A stretch of 64,000 bases of DNA from Siphonodentalium dalli (GCA_032622095.1 CP136067.1:135595990-135659989); one strand, 5' to 3'; shown: positions 58,001-63,707, counted from the stretch's first letter. Notes: generated from the sequence alone by a model not told the origin. Translations and numbers: made by a program.

Positions 58001-60426
58001 AATAATATGGCTATAATTTATCTATCTATTGTAGAACCTGTTGAATTGAATCCTTCTCATGATCTGTTCATCTGGTCCGTACTCATGAATCGCCAAGAAC
58101 TTGCCAATCTATTCTGGAAACAGGAGAAGGTATATATATTGCAAACATATTTTTTACCATCACTTAATTCAGTGCTCGATTTTGATAACTCCGTAGGTCG
58201 TTTGTTGAACTTATTATCTAAACATCACCCTTTTAAATAGGGCTCCTTCTGCACTTTTATTTTTCTGTCGACTGCTTTTATCACCTTAATATCTCTCCAA
58301 ATGAATAATAGATCATTCCAATGTATACTTATATAACTGAGTGGGAGAATCCATTTAATAAAGAAAAGGTTATAAAAATTGCAATATATGTCTGTTTTCT
58401 TTTCAACTGTGAAGGAGCCCAACAAAAACTGCCAACCATACACAGTAAATCACCAAAGTGCAATTTCTACTTGTGTCGATATAAGCCCGAGTATTATACA
58501 TATTACTATGTCTGAAAAAGGGCATGCAACCAATTTGATGTTAAACATAACTGCTTGCTTTTTTTTTCTTGTCCCCGAAAAAAAATATAGGGTACTTTAG
58601 AAATGATCAGTGGCCAATGCTCTGTCAGTTTTGGCATCTGGCTCTTCCAAAACATTTTGGAAAAAGCAGAAATAGGTTCCACACAATGTCGCACTTTTGT
58701 TTTCAATAAGATGAAAAAAGAAGGTTATATTGTAGAAATAAAAAGGATTTTACTGTGTGTGACATTACGCTGCTATAAATAACTTACCCATGCAATGCAT
58801 GCAGTATGATGTACATGTACCAGCACGCAAATAGATTTATGACTGATCAGCAACTTCAAACTGTTGAATTTCTTGGAAATATGTAATTCTTAAGTCTCCT
58901 TGCTCGGTATTATTGGTCAATTCTGGATTCTTCATCATATATCCTTTTAGTGTTTAATTAGTTGTCATAATCTCTAATTTTGTGAACACTGTGTGAAGTT
59001 ATCAATGTGACAGAAAATTTATCGCACTATGTTTAGCTATGTGACAAATTGACCGGTATATAAGAATTCTGACAAATGCCTGATTGGCTGCAATCGCATT
59101 ACTGATAAATGTTGTGACTGGCTGACACTGACATAATGCTTGTTGGTGGTAATGGAAATCACAGCTATTTTAAAGCCTTGAAATAGTGTGTCTGTCATTT
59201 GCAGAATGAGGTCCCCAGAGGGTGAATTTAGTGATGCTAGCCCACATAGCGGGCTAGCATCACCAAATTCACCCTCTGGGAACCTCATTCTGCAGAAGTG
59301 TAAGCAGAATGAGGTCCCCAGAGGGTGAATCTGGTGATGCTAGCCCACTACGTGGGGTAGCATCACTAAATTCACCCTATGGGGACCTTATTCTGCAAAT
59401 GACAGACACACTATTTCAAGGTTTGGCTAATTTCTTCAGACTATGTAACGTGGAGCTTGTTCGAGAGTCTGATTTTAATTAGAATTAAGTACTAACAAAT
59501 TGAGATAGTGTTTAGGTACTAACTTATCAATTTTAGTCATTGTAATAAGTCCACAATATGTTGTTTAAATAAAGATGACGCCTAAGTAGAATGATTTCCC
59601 CAGAAGGTGAATTTAGTGATGCTAGCCAGCTGTGCGGGGTGCAGAGTTGTGCATAGCTGTGACGTGATGACATCGGCTGACTTCCAAGATGGCAGCGCCC
59701 TTTAAATTCATGTTTCAATAACCGATTGGGAATAGTTTTTCGATGATATGAATGATGTTTATCATCATTTAACATCCTGTAACCAACCAATTTGTAGATA
59801 AAATTATAGGATTGGTTTTGGACAACTAAAACTAAATTCCCACCATCAGTATAACAATTTTGAAGAGAATATATTCAAAAAATAATGGTCGGTATCTAAA
59901 AATAGAAAATTAGTTGAAGAAATTAAGCCTCGAGAAAATTCACCCTAATTATGTTGTCATTTTTGGACATGATTAAACAATCATTATTTATTTGCGTTCA
60001 TTATCAACATTGTGAATTATATGATGAATTCAATGTGTAAATAAATTGTTTGCATTGGTTTAAATTTGGCAAAATCAACTTGTAAAACCAGGAAGTTCAT
60101 ATTGTTGATGCAGTTTATGCTATTTTTGGACAGCGAACATGTGAACTGTTCCAATAAAACTATGAAGTTTTGGTGATTCACCAGGACAGGGCAGTTACAG
60201 AATTATGCTGTCCATAAAGTGAATCAACCAAGCCCCAGGGGATCTCATTCTTCAAATGTCCGGCACCAATGTTTTCAGGCCTACTTTTACTTCTGAAACT
60301 ATACAATTAATATTTTCAGGAATGCCTGGCATCAGCCTTGGTTGGGAATCATCTCCTGTCATCCATCATCCACAAAACAAACATGGCCGATGCTGAACAA
60401 AAGTCAAAATACATGCAGGATGCTCA
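36797..60426 (+). CDS. TRPM2-like: TRPM2-like cation channel gene, 15 exons, 3' part beyond window
   Basis: TRPM channels are tetrameric Ca2+-permeable or non-selective cation channels of the plasma membrane. Joining the fifteen exons listed below gives 689 complete codons plus two bases, with GT-AG junctions and matching phases throughout. All recognised sequence is the cytosolic N-terminal TRPM homology region. Hallmarks: SVTGGAKNF at 186-194, GAWITSGG at 216, HFILVDNGT at 298, EGGP at 346, GSGRAANIIA at 370, LALAWNRIDIA at 481. These match TRPM2 and its TRPM4/5/8 relatives better than TRPM1/3/6/7. In TRPM2 this region includes an ADP-ribose-binding MHR1/2 fold; whether that activity or a C-terminal NUDT9-like domain is present cannot be judged here. 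The six transmembrane segments and C-terminus lie past 64000. The reading start is assumed to be the Met in the first exon. Confidence 0.92.
37059..37273. mobile_element. MITE-A full foldback copy
   Basis: CAGTAATGCCC to GGGAATTACTG between TA dinucleotides. Confidence 0.9.
37442..37653. mobile_element. MITE-A full foldback copy
   Basis: CAGTAATGCCC to GGGCATTACTG between TA dinucleotides, 169 bp after the previous copy. Confidence 0.9.
37935..38010. mobile_element. MITE-A, one diverged arm
   Basis: AAGTATTACCTAAATAATGG then CACAGCAGAATTATGGGTAA and CAGGATTTAGTC. Second arm absent. Confidence 0.7.
38448..38521 (+). CDS. TRPM2-like: TRPM2-like exon 2, residues 72-95
   Basis: Acceptor TTCTTTCTTCAG and donor GTAAGA. 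Encodes QREIQWIRNNIVKRECMRYV then EASKG, the conserved start of TRPM N-termini (W-I-...-K-x-E-C). Ends in phase 2. The 3' part of the exon with its donor is tandemly repeated in the next intron. Confidence 0.85.
38477..38668 (+). repeat. 58-bp tandem repeat made of exon 2 and its splice donor
   Basis: TATTGTGAAGAGAGAG starts at 38477, 38535, 38593 and 38651, an exact 58-bp period. The first unit is coding. Units two and three repeat the CATCCAAGGGGTAAGAT donor at 38580 and 38638. The fourth is partial. No acceptor precedes the copies. Confidence 0.93.
39345..39522 (+). CDS. TRPM2-like: TRPM2-like exon 3, residues 96-155
   Basis: Acceptor TTTTCTTTTTACAG; encodes SNVDDAICSCLYKKSEHS and TTDAFGEIEFLGYG, the conserved D-A-F-G-x-I-E-F block. 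Chosen donor is GTTAGT at 39523, which lets the next exon begin in phase 0 and gives TSR-YARVDVD as in other TRPMs. A GTAAAC site 8 bases downstream would break the frame. Confidence 0.85.
39590..39842. mobile_element. MITE-E full copy with 8-bp target duplication
   Basis: CAAGCCTTGAAATAG to CTATTTCAAGGCTTG; TTGCCAAT at 39582-39589 and 39843-39850. Two hairpins around CATAGCGGGCTAGC and GCTAGCCCGCTATG. It lies in intron 3. Confidence 0.93.
39851..40689. other. Intron 3 remainder, nothing recognised
   Basis: AGTTACAAAACTTACGGTGG with CTCCTCTCCC near 39965 recurs in similar form at 11850-11885, suggesting an old repeat. No exon seen. Confidence 0.45.
40698..40951. mobile_element. MITE-E full copy with 8-bp target duplication
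   Basis: CAAGCCTTGAAATAG to CTATTTCAAGGCTTG; CATTTGAA at 40690-40697 and 40952-40959. Double hairpin. It ends 98 bp before exon 4. Confidence 0.93.
41050..41230 (+). CDS. TRPM2-like: TRPM2-like exon 4, residues 156-215
   Basis: Acceptor TTTAATTTTTTAG, donor GTACAC. Encodes YARVDVDTSSQKSLDLMLNA, then NLLISVTGGAKNFHIK and RGLMKAAQSTG. The S-V-T-G-G-A-K-N-F stretch is diagnostic of TRPM2-type MHR1. Ends in phase 1. Confidence 0.93.
41231..41738. other. Intron 4, first part, nothing recognised
   Basis: Short repeated phrases (GGACATT, ACCAAATAGG) but no element or exon. Confidence 0.4.
41743..41992. mobile_element. MITE-D full copy
   Basis: TTAA at 41739-41742 and 41993-41996; ends CCCATTCATGACTG and CTGTCATGAAAGGG; two diverged hairpins. 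Confidence 0.82.
42432..42670 (-). repeat. Family I repeat, inverted and truncated
   Basis: AAAGACATATTATGGACTTG start, ACCATACCACTCCATAGAAA middle and GCCATCGAGAGTCATTGCAT block are the inverse of 49555-49955. Confidence 0.65.
42671..43194. other. Intron 4, last part
   Basis: A hairpin-like pair, AAATATAACAAACAAAGCACA at 42822 and its approximate inverse at 42885, brackets 42820-42920. No exon. Confidence 0.4.
43195..43358 (+). CDS. TRPM2-like: TRPM2-like exon 5, residues 216-270
   Basis: Acceptor TCTATTTTTAG, donor GTAATA. Encodes GAWITSGGTYAGVMKHVGEA, then VILVGIASWGVVQDKHLLV. Matches the conserved T-G-A-W-I-x-x-G-G and G-I-A-x-W-G-x-V blocks of TRPM channels. Ends in phase 0. Confidence 0.93.
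43513..43858. mobile_element. Foldback nested in the hAT-like element
   Basis: Ends CAGTCCTTCCCA and TGGGAAGGACTG are perfect inverses. Further in, GAGTGATTGCTCTCGCACC pairs loosely with the region before 43840, and GGGTGCTAAAATTCGCACCC lies opposite GGGTGCAATATTACACCC. A target duplication is not clear. Confidence 0.75.
43974..44515. mobile_element. Long-arm foldback nested in the hAT-like element
   Basis: Arms 43974-44165 and 44325-44515 are inverse copies: ends CACTAGATACTATATAAC and GTTATATAGTATCTAGTG, inner blocks ATCCGTTGGAACTTGTGTT and GTCTCATGGCGAACATAACA each with a matching inverse. About 160 bp of spacer. Confidence 0.85.
45060..45460. repeat. Family J repeat
   Basis: Blocks GGTTTCTCTACCCAAATTTC, GATATGGGTTCAGGCCAATG and GAGTTATAGCCC repeat loosely three times. 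Confidence 0.5.
45490..45679 (+). CDS. TRPM2-like: TRPM2-like exon 6, residues 271-333
   Basis: Acceptor CTGTTTGGCAG, donor GTATGT. Encodes LDPNHTHFILVDNGTQHKFG then VEIGLRTALESAVAQM. The H-F-I-L-V-D-N-G-T and E-I-x-L-R blocks are typical TRPM. Ends in phase 1. Confidence 0.93.
45736..45925 (+). repeat. SINE-like repeat with AATA tail
   Basis: Matches 10043-10135 in its first half and ends GGTGTACAGGCGTAATAATA then a run of AATAAATAATA. Immediately follows exon 6. Confidence 0.45.
45926..46863. other. Intron 6 remainder, nothing recognised
   Basis: AT-rich; GGTAACATGCTAAAAA phrases at 46130 and 46180 are a local duplication. No exon. Confidence 0.45.
46864..46970 (+). CDS. TRPM2-like: TRPM2-like exon 7, residues 334-369
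   Basis: Acceptor TATTTTTCAG, donor GTAGTG. Encodes EAVSIPIVVVLVEGGPNSLQ then SSMLNGTPVVIIK. The V-E-G-G-P and N-G-T-P-V-V motifs are strongly TRPM2-like. Ends in phase 0. Confidence 0.93.
47063..47078. repeat. Poly-G run of 16
   Basis: Uninterrupted G homopolymer in intron 7; its length may be unreliable. Confidence 0.8.
47100..47340. repeat. Family J repeat
   Basis: AACTTTGTCTGAGCTTGTATTC appears twice and a GTTATCCCCCGTTTTCGACTTAG-like block ends a unit, as in other J copies. Confidence 0.5.
47349..47745 (-). mobile_element. Family G TTAA element
   Basis: Starts TTAAAGGTACTAAATCC, contains CCCTAAATTACTATTTCTTT and AAATTGCAGATCAAGATGG blocks and ends GGGTACCTTTAA. Reverse of 10144. Confidence 0.68.
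47818..47932. repeat. Hairpin
   Basis: TAAGATGGCGGGAATTGAATG is mirrored by CATTCAATTCCTGCCATCTTA, with an imperfect stem inward to a centre near CATTATACACTAG. Confidence 0.8.
48130..48960 (+). repeat. Family M tandem units interrupted by MITE-B
   Basis: GTGGGTATCCTTTC, GTTACAAG, GATATGTTC and AAGTCAAACAAGG blocks recur at about 200-bp spacing on either side of the B element at 48323-48659. Confidence 0.6.
48323..48659. mobile_element. MITE-B full copy
   Basis: TTAA at 48319-48322 and 48660-48663; ends CCCTTTACCCAACA and TGTTGGGTAAAGGG; two hairpins with a spacer shortened to about 25 bp. Confidence 0.9.
49137..49234 (+). CDS. TRPM2-like: TRPM2-like exon 8, residues 370-401
   Basis: Acceptor ATTTGATTAAAG, a weak pyrimidine tract; donor GTGAGT. 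Encodes GSGRAANIIAYAAQNCKEEE then VIVVNKEGKKEKE. The G-S-G-R-x-A-x-I-I-A motif is conserved in TRPM channels. Ends in phase 2. Confidence 0.92.
49280..50010. repeat. Family N foldback interrupted by family I
   Basis: Blocks CTTGATTGAACTGGTGACG and CATCACCAGTTCAAATCAAG form a hairpin, as at 54925-55045. At 49557 family I interrupts; N resumes at 49954 with AAGCGACATAATTCACTAG, which is continuous at 55165 in the other copy. Confidence 0.7.
49557..49953 (+). repeat. Family I copy inserted in family N
   Basis: GAGTGATGTGCAACACTC to TCCATAATATGTCTTTA; TTA is present at both junctions where the uninterrupted copy at 55160 has a single TTA. Confidence 0.65.
50298..50552 (-). mobile_element. MITE-D copy next to exon 9
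   Basis: TTAA at 50294-50297 and mutated right flank GATAAT; ends CCCTTTCATGATGGGAGC and AGCTCCAGTCATGGAAGG; two hairpins. Its right end is 25 bp from the exon 9 boundary. Confidence 0.82.
50578..50780 (+). CDS. TRPM2-like: TRPM2-like exon 9, residues 402-469
   Basis: Acceptor TTTCTATAATTCAG, donor GTAAAT. Encodes VVFDSKLEADIIHKVREEF, LLTIYDLDSPD, then EIDVALLKALLK. The D-V-A-L-L-K-A-L-L-K block is typical of TRPM. Ends in phase 1. Confidence 0.92.
50830..51245. repeat. Degenerate GTGAACCACAA minisatellite
   Basis: The word AGTGAACCACA or close variants occurs more than a dozen times at irregular spacing, often followed by ATGGAACC or a CATGAG phrase. It fills the first half of intron 9. 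Confidence 0.85.
51528..51628 (+). CDS. TRPM2-like: TRPM2-like exon 10, residues 470-503
   Basis: Acceptor TTCTCTTTCAG, donor GTCTGT. Encodes NKNQVMDQLRLALAWNRIDI then AQSDIFTEDKRWE. The L-A-L-A-W-N-R-x-D-I-A motif is one of the most conserved in TRPM. Ends in phase 0. Confidence 0.94.
51629..51868. other. Intron 10, first part, nothing recognised
   Basis: No repeat or exon identified. Confidence 0.4.
51869..52175 (+). repeat. 103-bp satellite-like tandem repeat, three units
   Basis: GATATCGATA-starting units begin at 51869, 51972 and 52075. Units two and three are nearly identical; the first has a few substitutions. Confidence 0.93.
52200..52690 (-). repeat. Family H repeat, first of an inverted pair
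   Basis: GGATCTCTAATCAGTCGCAA, AAAGACACCTTCAAG, TGTCTTTTCATGTTGAC and GGGGCTAATTATGTGAT blocks are the inverse of those at 60440-60900. Confidence 0.75.
52691..53953. other. Intron 10 remainder, nothing recognised
   Basis: Several open frames on both strands lack splice signals or family features. GCGGCCGC at 53882 with GGACGGCCGGCC is a small GC-rich patch. Confidence 0.45.
53958..54196. mobile_element. MITE-D copy
   Basis: TTAA at 53954-53957 and 54197-54200; first hairpin eroded, second intact. It ends about 200 bp upstream of exon 11. Confidence 0.8.
54400..54534 (+). CDS. TRPM2-like: TRPM2-like exon 11, residues 504-548
   Basis: Acceptor TTTCTTTTTCCAG, donor GTAAGT. Encodes PESLADVMLSAIQLDRVGFV then ELFLDHGVSLRDFLTPGRL. 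The F-V-x-L-F-L-x-x-G-V block matches TRPM MHR3. Ends in phase 0. A damaged copy of its 3' part follows in the intron. Confidence 0.93.
54597..54679 (+). pseudogene. Relic duplicate of exon 11, frameshifted
   Basis: Aligns with 54457-54534 of exon 11 from GTTGAGTTATTCCTC to TATAACTCA. By eye there are about 13 substitutions in 78 aligned bases, mostly transitions, plus a 4-base insertion (ATGC) that breaks the frame and brings in stops. No pyrimidine-rich acceptor precedes it and the donor has become GTTAAA. It looks like a tandem exon duplication that decayed. Confidence 0.88.
54925..55260. repeat. Family N foldback
   Basis: CTTGATTAAACTGGTGACG and CATCAACCAGTTCAATCAAG pair as hairpin arms, followed by the TTACCAGAAATCC and AAGCGACATAATT blocks shared with 49280-50010. 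Confidence 0.72.
55805..55855 (+). CDS. TRPM2-like: TRPM2-like exon 12, residues 549-565
   Basis: A 51-base exon. Acceptor CCGTTTTTTCAG, donor GTGAGC. Encodes IPEKSLLYGLLKKFRDK. Phase 0 on both sides, so skipping would keep the frame. Confidence 0.9.
55881..55948. repeat. 68-bp palindromic element
   Basis: GTTAACACTT at the left and AAGTGTTAAC at the right are exact inverses, with GGCACTTTTGTACAGG in the centre. It shares TTAA with MITE-C at its right edge. Confidence 0.55.
55951..56157. mobile_element. MITE-C variant with a different hairpin
   Basis: TTAA at 55947-55950 and 56158-56161; ends CCCTTTCAGTGCCAAGTCCG and the inverse. The usual hairpin core is absent; instead GATCATTTTTCAAATTTATTG and its inverse form a near-perfect stem with GGAAAGAGCTCT at the apex. 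Confidence 0.9.
56166..56420. mobile_element. MITE-D copy abutting MITE-C
   Basis: Begins CCCTTCTGGAGCTTCC directly after TTAA (56162-56165); the C element ends at TTAA (56158-56161). Two hairpins. The right end is eroded (TTTAAAGGA). Confidence 0.8.
56450..56620. repeat. Family K repeat
   Basis: GTAGTTATGGCCCTTGG and GGTATATTCATGAACCACAA match 28300-28500. Confidence 0.5.
56695..56998 (+). mobile_element. LINE 3' end, 5'-truncated reverse-transcriptase polyprotein tail
   Basis: The frame reads FFKWQVIKRWNNLPDLIIG then SLEEFKTLADPF and stops with TAA at 56872-56874. The pattern F-F-x-x-x-V-x-x-W-N-x-L-P followed by S-L-x-x-F-K is the C-terminal signature of many CR1/Jockey-type LINE proteins. 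It is followed by a short 3' region and a GATATT tandem tail ending at about 56998. Only the last 50-60 codons remain, ten bases from exon 13. Confidence 0.75.
57008..57179 (+). CDS. TRPM2-like: TRPM2-like exon 13, residues 566-622
   Basis: Acceptor CATTCTTATTCAG, donor GTACAG. Encodes NNVYVTLYDVGELLKLLMGE then a segment with EKGFHHMDVDQMMLEE. Ends in phase 1. The LINE tail upstream leaves only a 10-base gap with the acceptor itself. Confidence 0.9.
57193..57420. mobile_element. MITE-E, diverged copy
   Basis: CAAGCCTGGAAATAGTGTG, first hairpin around CACAATGGGCTAGTG, then a decayed second half with CTATGGGCGACCTAGGATC. Starts 13 bp after the exon 13 donor. Confidence 0.7.
57421..58034. other. 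Intron 13 remainder, nothing recognised
   Basis: AT-rich with TTAATTAAATTAAATTAATT near 57597-57620. No exon. Confidence 0.45.
58035..58129 (+). CDS. TRPM2-like: TRPM2-like exon 14, residues 623-654
   Basis: Acceptor CTATCTATTGTAG, donor GTATAT. Encodes EPVELNPSHDLFIWSVLMNR then QELANLFWKQEK. The D-L-F-x-W-x-V-L-x-x-R-x-E-L-A block is typical of TRPM MHR4. Ends in phase 0. Confidence 0.94.
58130..59172. other. Intron 14, first part, nothing recognised
   Basis: AATGAATAATAGATCATTCC at 58302 is the old repeat also at 12540 and 19679. No exon. Confidence 0.45.
59173..59426. mobile_element. MITE-E full-length copy
   Basis: AAGCCTTGAAATAG to CTATTTCAAGGTTTG with two hairpins around GCTAGCCCACATAGC and GCTAGCCCACTACG. 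A target duplication is not visible, and both termini carry substitutions. Confidence 0.85.
59578..60285. mobile_element. MITE-E remnants split by about 510 bp
   Basis: 59580-59641 has AGAATGATTTCCCC and GATGCTAGCCAGC; 60190-60285 has GCCCCAGGGGATCTCATTCTT and TTTTCAGGC. Together they look like the two ends of one E copy interrupted by unrelated sequence. Confidence 0.5.
60320..60426 (+). CDS. TRPM2-like: TRPM2-like exon 15, residues 655-689
   Basis: Acceptor TTAATATTTTCAG, donor GTAAGT. Encodes ECLASALVGNHLLSSIIHKT then NMADAEQKSKYMQDA. Matches the segment before the conserved F-x-x-x-A-x-x-L block of TRPM proteins. Ends in phase 2; no following exon was found before 64000. Confidence 0.9.
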
Positions 60427-60439
60427 GTAAGTGAAACAG

Positions 60440-60905
60440 TATCATCATAATACATCACATAATTAGCCCCTAAACCCAACCTCATATTATTCAGTAATAC
60501 ACATGTGTATTATCAGCACACACATATAGTTATGATATTTGAATTGTGTTGGGTTATACAGTGACTGTAAGATAAACATGGGTAATAAGAGTCTTTTTGT
60601 CAACATGAAAAGACACATTTAATATGGAACTATATGTTTCCTTGAAGGTGTCTTTACTTCCTTTTTGGTTGTGATAAGGAAATCAATATTTTGTTTTTTT
60701 TAAACCCTAGCCATTTTGAGATTGTTTTCTCTTGCTAAAATGAGATTATGCGATCAAATTCATCGCAATTCTATACAAAATTGATTAAACTCGTCCATTT
60801 AATTTGATTCGAGCATCCCTAAAGCTTGGCTCGAATCAAATTTAGTACACTCGGTTATAAATTTTGTATAGAATTGCGACTCATTAGAGATCCTCTATTT
60901 GTAAC
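60440..60905 (+). repeat. Family H repeat, second of an inverted pair
   Basis: ATCACATAATTAGCCCCTAA, GTCAACATGAAAAGACAC, CTTGAAGGTGTCTTTACTTC and GCGACTCATTAGAGATCCTC blocks, inverse to 52200-52690. Near 60760-60890 a foldback centres on AGCATCCCTAAAGCTTGGCT. Confidence 0.78.
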
Positions 60906-61047
60906 TGGATACTCAGTGATATCTAGTTTTTTTTATTTCCCCATCCATTCATTTTAACCCTTTCTTTATTAAAATACTCATTGATGAGTATGTGATAATA
61001 TTTTTATTGTAAAAGTTTTCGTTTTTATCACAATTTCAACATATTAA

Positions 61048-61439
61048 CCCTTTACCCAACAGAAGGGCCCTGTGCCAATGCATTCTCTTATATATGCGAG
61101 TCGACCATAGGTCGCCTCGCATATATAAGAGAATGCATTGGCTTAACACATTAAAAATTATAAAATTGTTAAAGATTGTAAGAAAAAATGGTAAAAAGTG
61201 TTAAAAAAAGTTTTATTTTAGGCCAATGCATTCTCTTATATATGCGAGGCGACCTATGGTCGACTCGCATATATAAGAGAATGCATTGGCACAGGGCATA
61301 ACTGTAACTATCACAATGTGGTCAAGGAGCCGGTTCCAATGATATCCATATTTGTATGGTTCTATTGAGACAGACCGAAGATATTTTAGGCTGTTGAAGC
61401 TTTATTTGGCCGGTTTTGGCCGGTTTGTTGGGTAAAGGG
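61048..61439. mobile_element. MITE-B full copy
   Basis: TTAA at 61044-61047 and 61440-61443; ends CCCTTTACCCAACA and TGTTGGGTAAAGGG; two hairpins. Confidence 0.92.
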
Positions 61440-61443
61440 TTAA

Positions 61444-61623
61444 CCTCTTCATGACTGGAGCTTCTTGAAATTTTGCAAAGACCTGGTGCCAATGCATTCT
61501 CTTATATATGCGAGTCTCCCATAGCAATAAAGAACTCGCAACTCGATATTTCCGCCAAAGGAAGCCCTCACACTGAACTATATGGATAGATGTCCTGCGT
61601 TTGTAAACCATAGCAGAAAAGGG
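61444..61623. mobile_element. MITE-D, internally altered copy
   Basis: Begins CCTCTTCATGACTGGAGC directly after the TTAA of the preceding B element; contains half a hairpin up to GTCTCCCATAG, then unrelated sequence, and ends AAAAGGG-TTAA at 61624. Confidence 0.65.
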
Positions 61624-61993
61624 TTAACTTTTTGGTCGGTCGCCTACGGTAACTAATGGTCAGTGGCTTGCCTCGGTATCAGTCACGCATGCGCAGTCCC
61701 AATATAATTCACTGTACAGATTGAATTAGCCAGTTTATTTTTCTGCTACAACCGAACGGATCATAAGGGAGTATTTTTCCGAATTTGTCGTTTAACAATA
61801 GCGACAAATTCAATTTATCGATACAATAATTACTGGTCGCCTACGCGTTCGTTTTTATAATTATCGTTTCGAATTCACGGACCGTTTCGTTTCAAACATA
61901 TAATTGTTCGTGTTTTTCGAATAGGCGGCTGACTTCAAAATTTTCGAATATGAAAATCGATACGAGGCGCACATTTCGCCATAATCAGCCGCC
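61624..61993. other. Intergenic or intronic, nothing recognised
   Basis: GTCGCCTACG occurs at 61640 and 61836; no exon recognised. Confidence 0.4.
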
Positions 61994-62700
61994 ATTTCAA
62001 GGCCTTACGAGGCGCATAGACTACTGTGAACAATTCATCTATGTAATTATTATAGAACCTATAAGGTATGATATAATTTGTCAGATATAAAAAATGCCAC
62101 GTGATTCTCTAACGGAAGTCTCCTAATTTCGTGGGAATTTATTTACGCGTGGACATTTATTTAGCAATAATTACCATCGCTACTGACGCTATCTATCATA
62201 ATGTTATGAACAACATTCTTTCTCATAATACTTTGTTGTTTTATGGTTCTATACCACTGATCCAGATGTGTTGGTCACATTCGAACTTAAAGTTGATAAC
62301 ATTAACATCTTGGTTTATCAATGTCAAAACCAGATACCATTTCAAGGCCTTACGAGGCGCACAGATTATTGTGAGAAATACATCTATGGAATTATTATAG
62401 CACCTATAAGGTATGATTGAATTTGTCAGATATCAAAAATGCCACGTGATTCTCCGCCGGAAATATCATAATTTCGTGGGAATTATTTTGACGTTTTAAT
62501 GCGTGGAAATTTATTTAACAATAATTCCATCGCTACTGACGCTATCTCTCGTCATGTTATGAACAACGTGCTTTCACATAATACTATGTTTCAATACAAA
62601 TGATCCAGATGTGTTAATCACGTTTGACCTTGAAGTTGATTACAATCTACCCAAGAATACTGACAGTTGATTAGATCTTGGTTTATCAATGTCACATGCA
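61994..62700 (+). repeat. Tandem duplication of about 345 bp
   Basis: ATTTCAAGGCCTTACGAGGC starts both copies, at 61994 and 62338. Shared blocks follow in the same order: CCACGTGATTCTC, TCGCTACTGACGCTATC, GATCCAGATGTGTT and CTTGGTTTATCAATGTCA. Copies differ by substitutions and small gaps. Confidence 0.85.
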
Positions 62701-62814
62701 TAACAATAACTTCATATGACAGTAGTACCGTAGTGCTACGAATAAATCTCAGCCATGTCATAGAGGTATGTCGATTAATAGCTACCTTGTATATACCGCT
62801 ATTCTCAAAGTGAT

Positions 62815-63090
62815 TGACCAGAGAAACGGGGTGATACCCCGGTCATGACCGCGGTGATACCGGTAATAAACGGTAGCGGTATCGAGACGGTCATGGCGTG
62901 AAGTTACGGTATTGGGTGATGATACAGTGGTCTTTTAGCGGGCACCGCATTAATTTTGTGGAATACCGCGGTGATTTTCATGGAACTCTTTTAGGGGAGG
63001 TATTTACTCGCGCATGCTTGTTCGCGTTAACAAGCGGTATCGGTGCCGCGGTGTTGGAGGATACCGCGGTATAGTACCGCCATATTAACT
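62815..63090. repeat. ACCGCGGT-rich palindromic patch
   Basis: GACCGCGGTGATACCGGTAA, TACCGCGGTGATTTTC, GGATACCGCGGTATAGTACC and related words recur over 270 bp. It may be the remains of a foldback element; limits are unclear. Confidence 0.5.
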
Positions 63091-63707
63091 GGGTGACACC
63101 ACGTTATTGTTGGTTAATTACTTTAAGTATGGCAGTAGGTCTAATGAACAATAGCTGCCATTATACACCAGCCGGTTCAGCAAGCCGGTCTGAACCGGTG
63201 GGCTTGTAAATTTCTGAGAAGGATCCAGGGATGTTTTTCTACCTGCTACAGGTTTGGGCGCTCAAACTCTGGAGACCCTGGGGATAGTAATTATTAAAGT
63301 GGTTCTCCATTATTTCAACAAATTTTTCTAAGAGAAGAATAATTCAACAACTAAACATGAAAATCGGATGAGATAGTCTACTAGTATGATATAGAGCCTT
63401 TATTTGCACCATCTCTGGATCCTTCCCAGGTAGTATTTCTCGGTCGGATCTCTTCTCGGGCAGGAACAGTTCACGCTCCCCCGATTATGCCGCGGCATTA
63501 AATCAATTAGTGGGGAAGCGACCGGTGGCGATGCAGGGGTACTTGGGACCCCCAGGACATTTGGTCCCACACCGGCGCAAGCGGTTCTGTGTGCTGAAGT
63601 TGCCAAAATCGCGTGCGAACGTAACGACACCGGCTGGGCGGCCTACGGCGACTTCGGCATAGGGCAGTGGCCCTATCCATGAGGTAGCAAGCCCCTTGGT
63701 CACGATC

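Noticed and set aside
62131-62400. 89-codon frame considered as the next TRPM2-like exon
   Set aside because: The sequence does not resemble TRPM and lies in the 345-bp tandem duplication.
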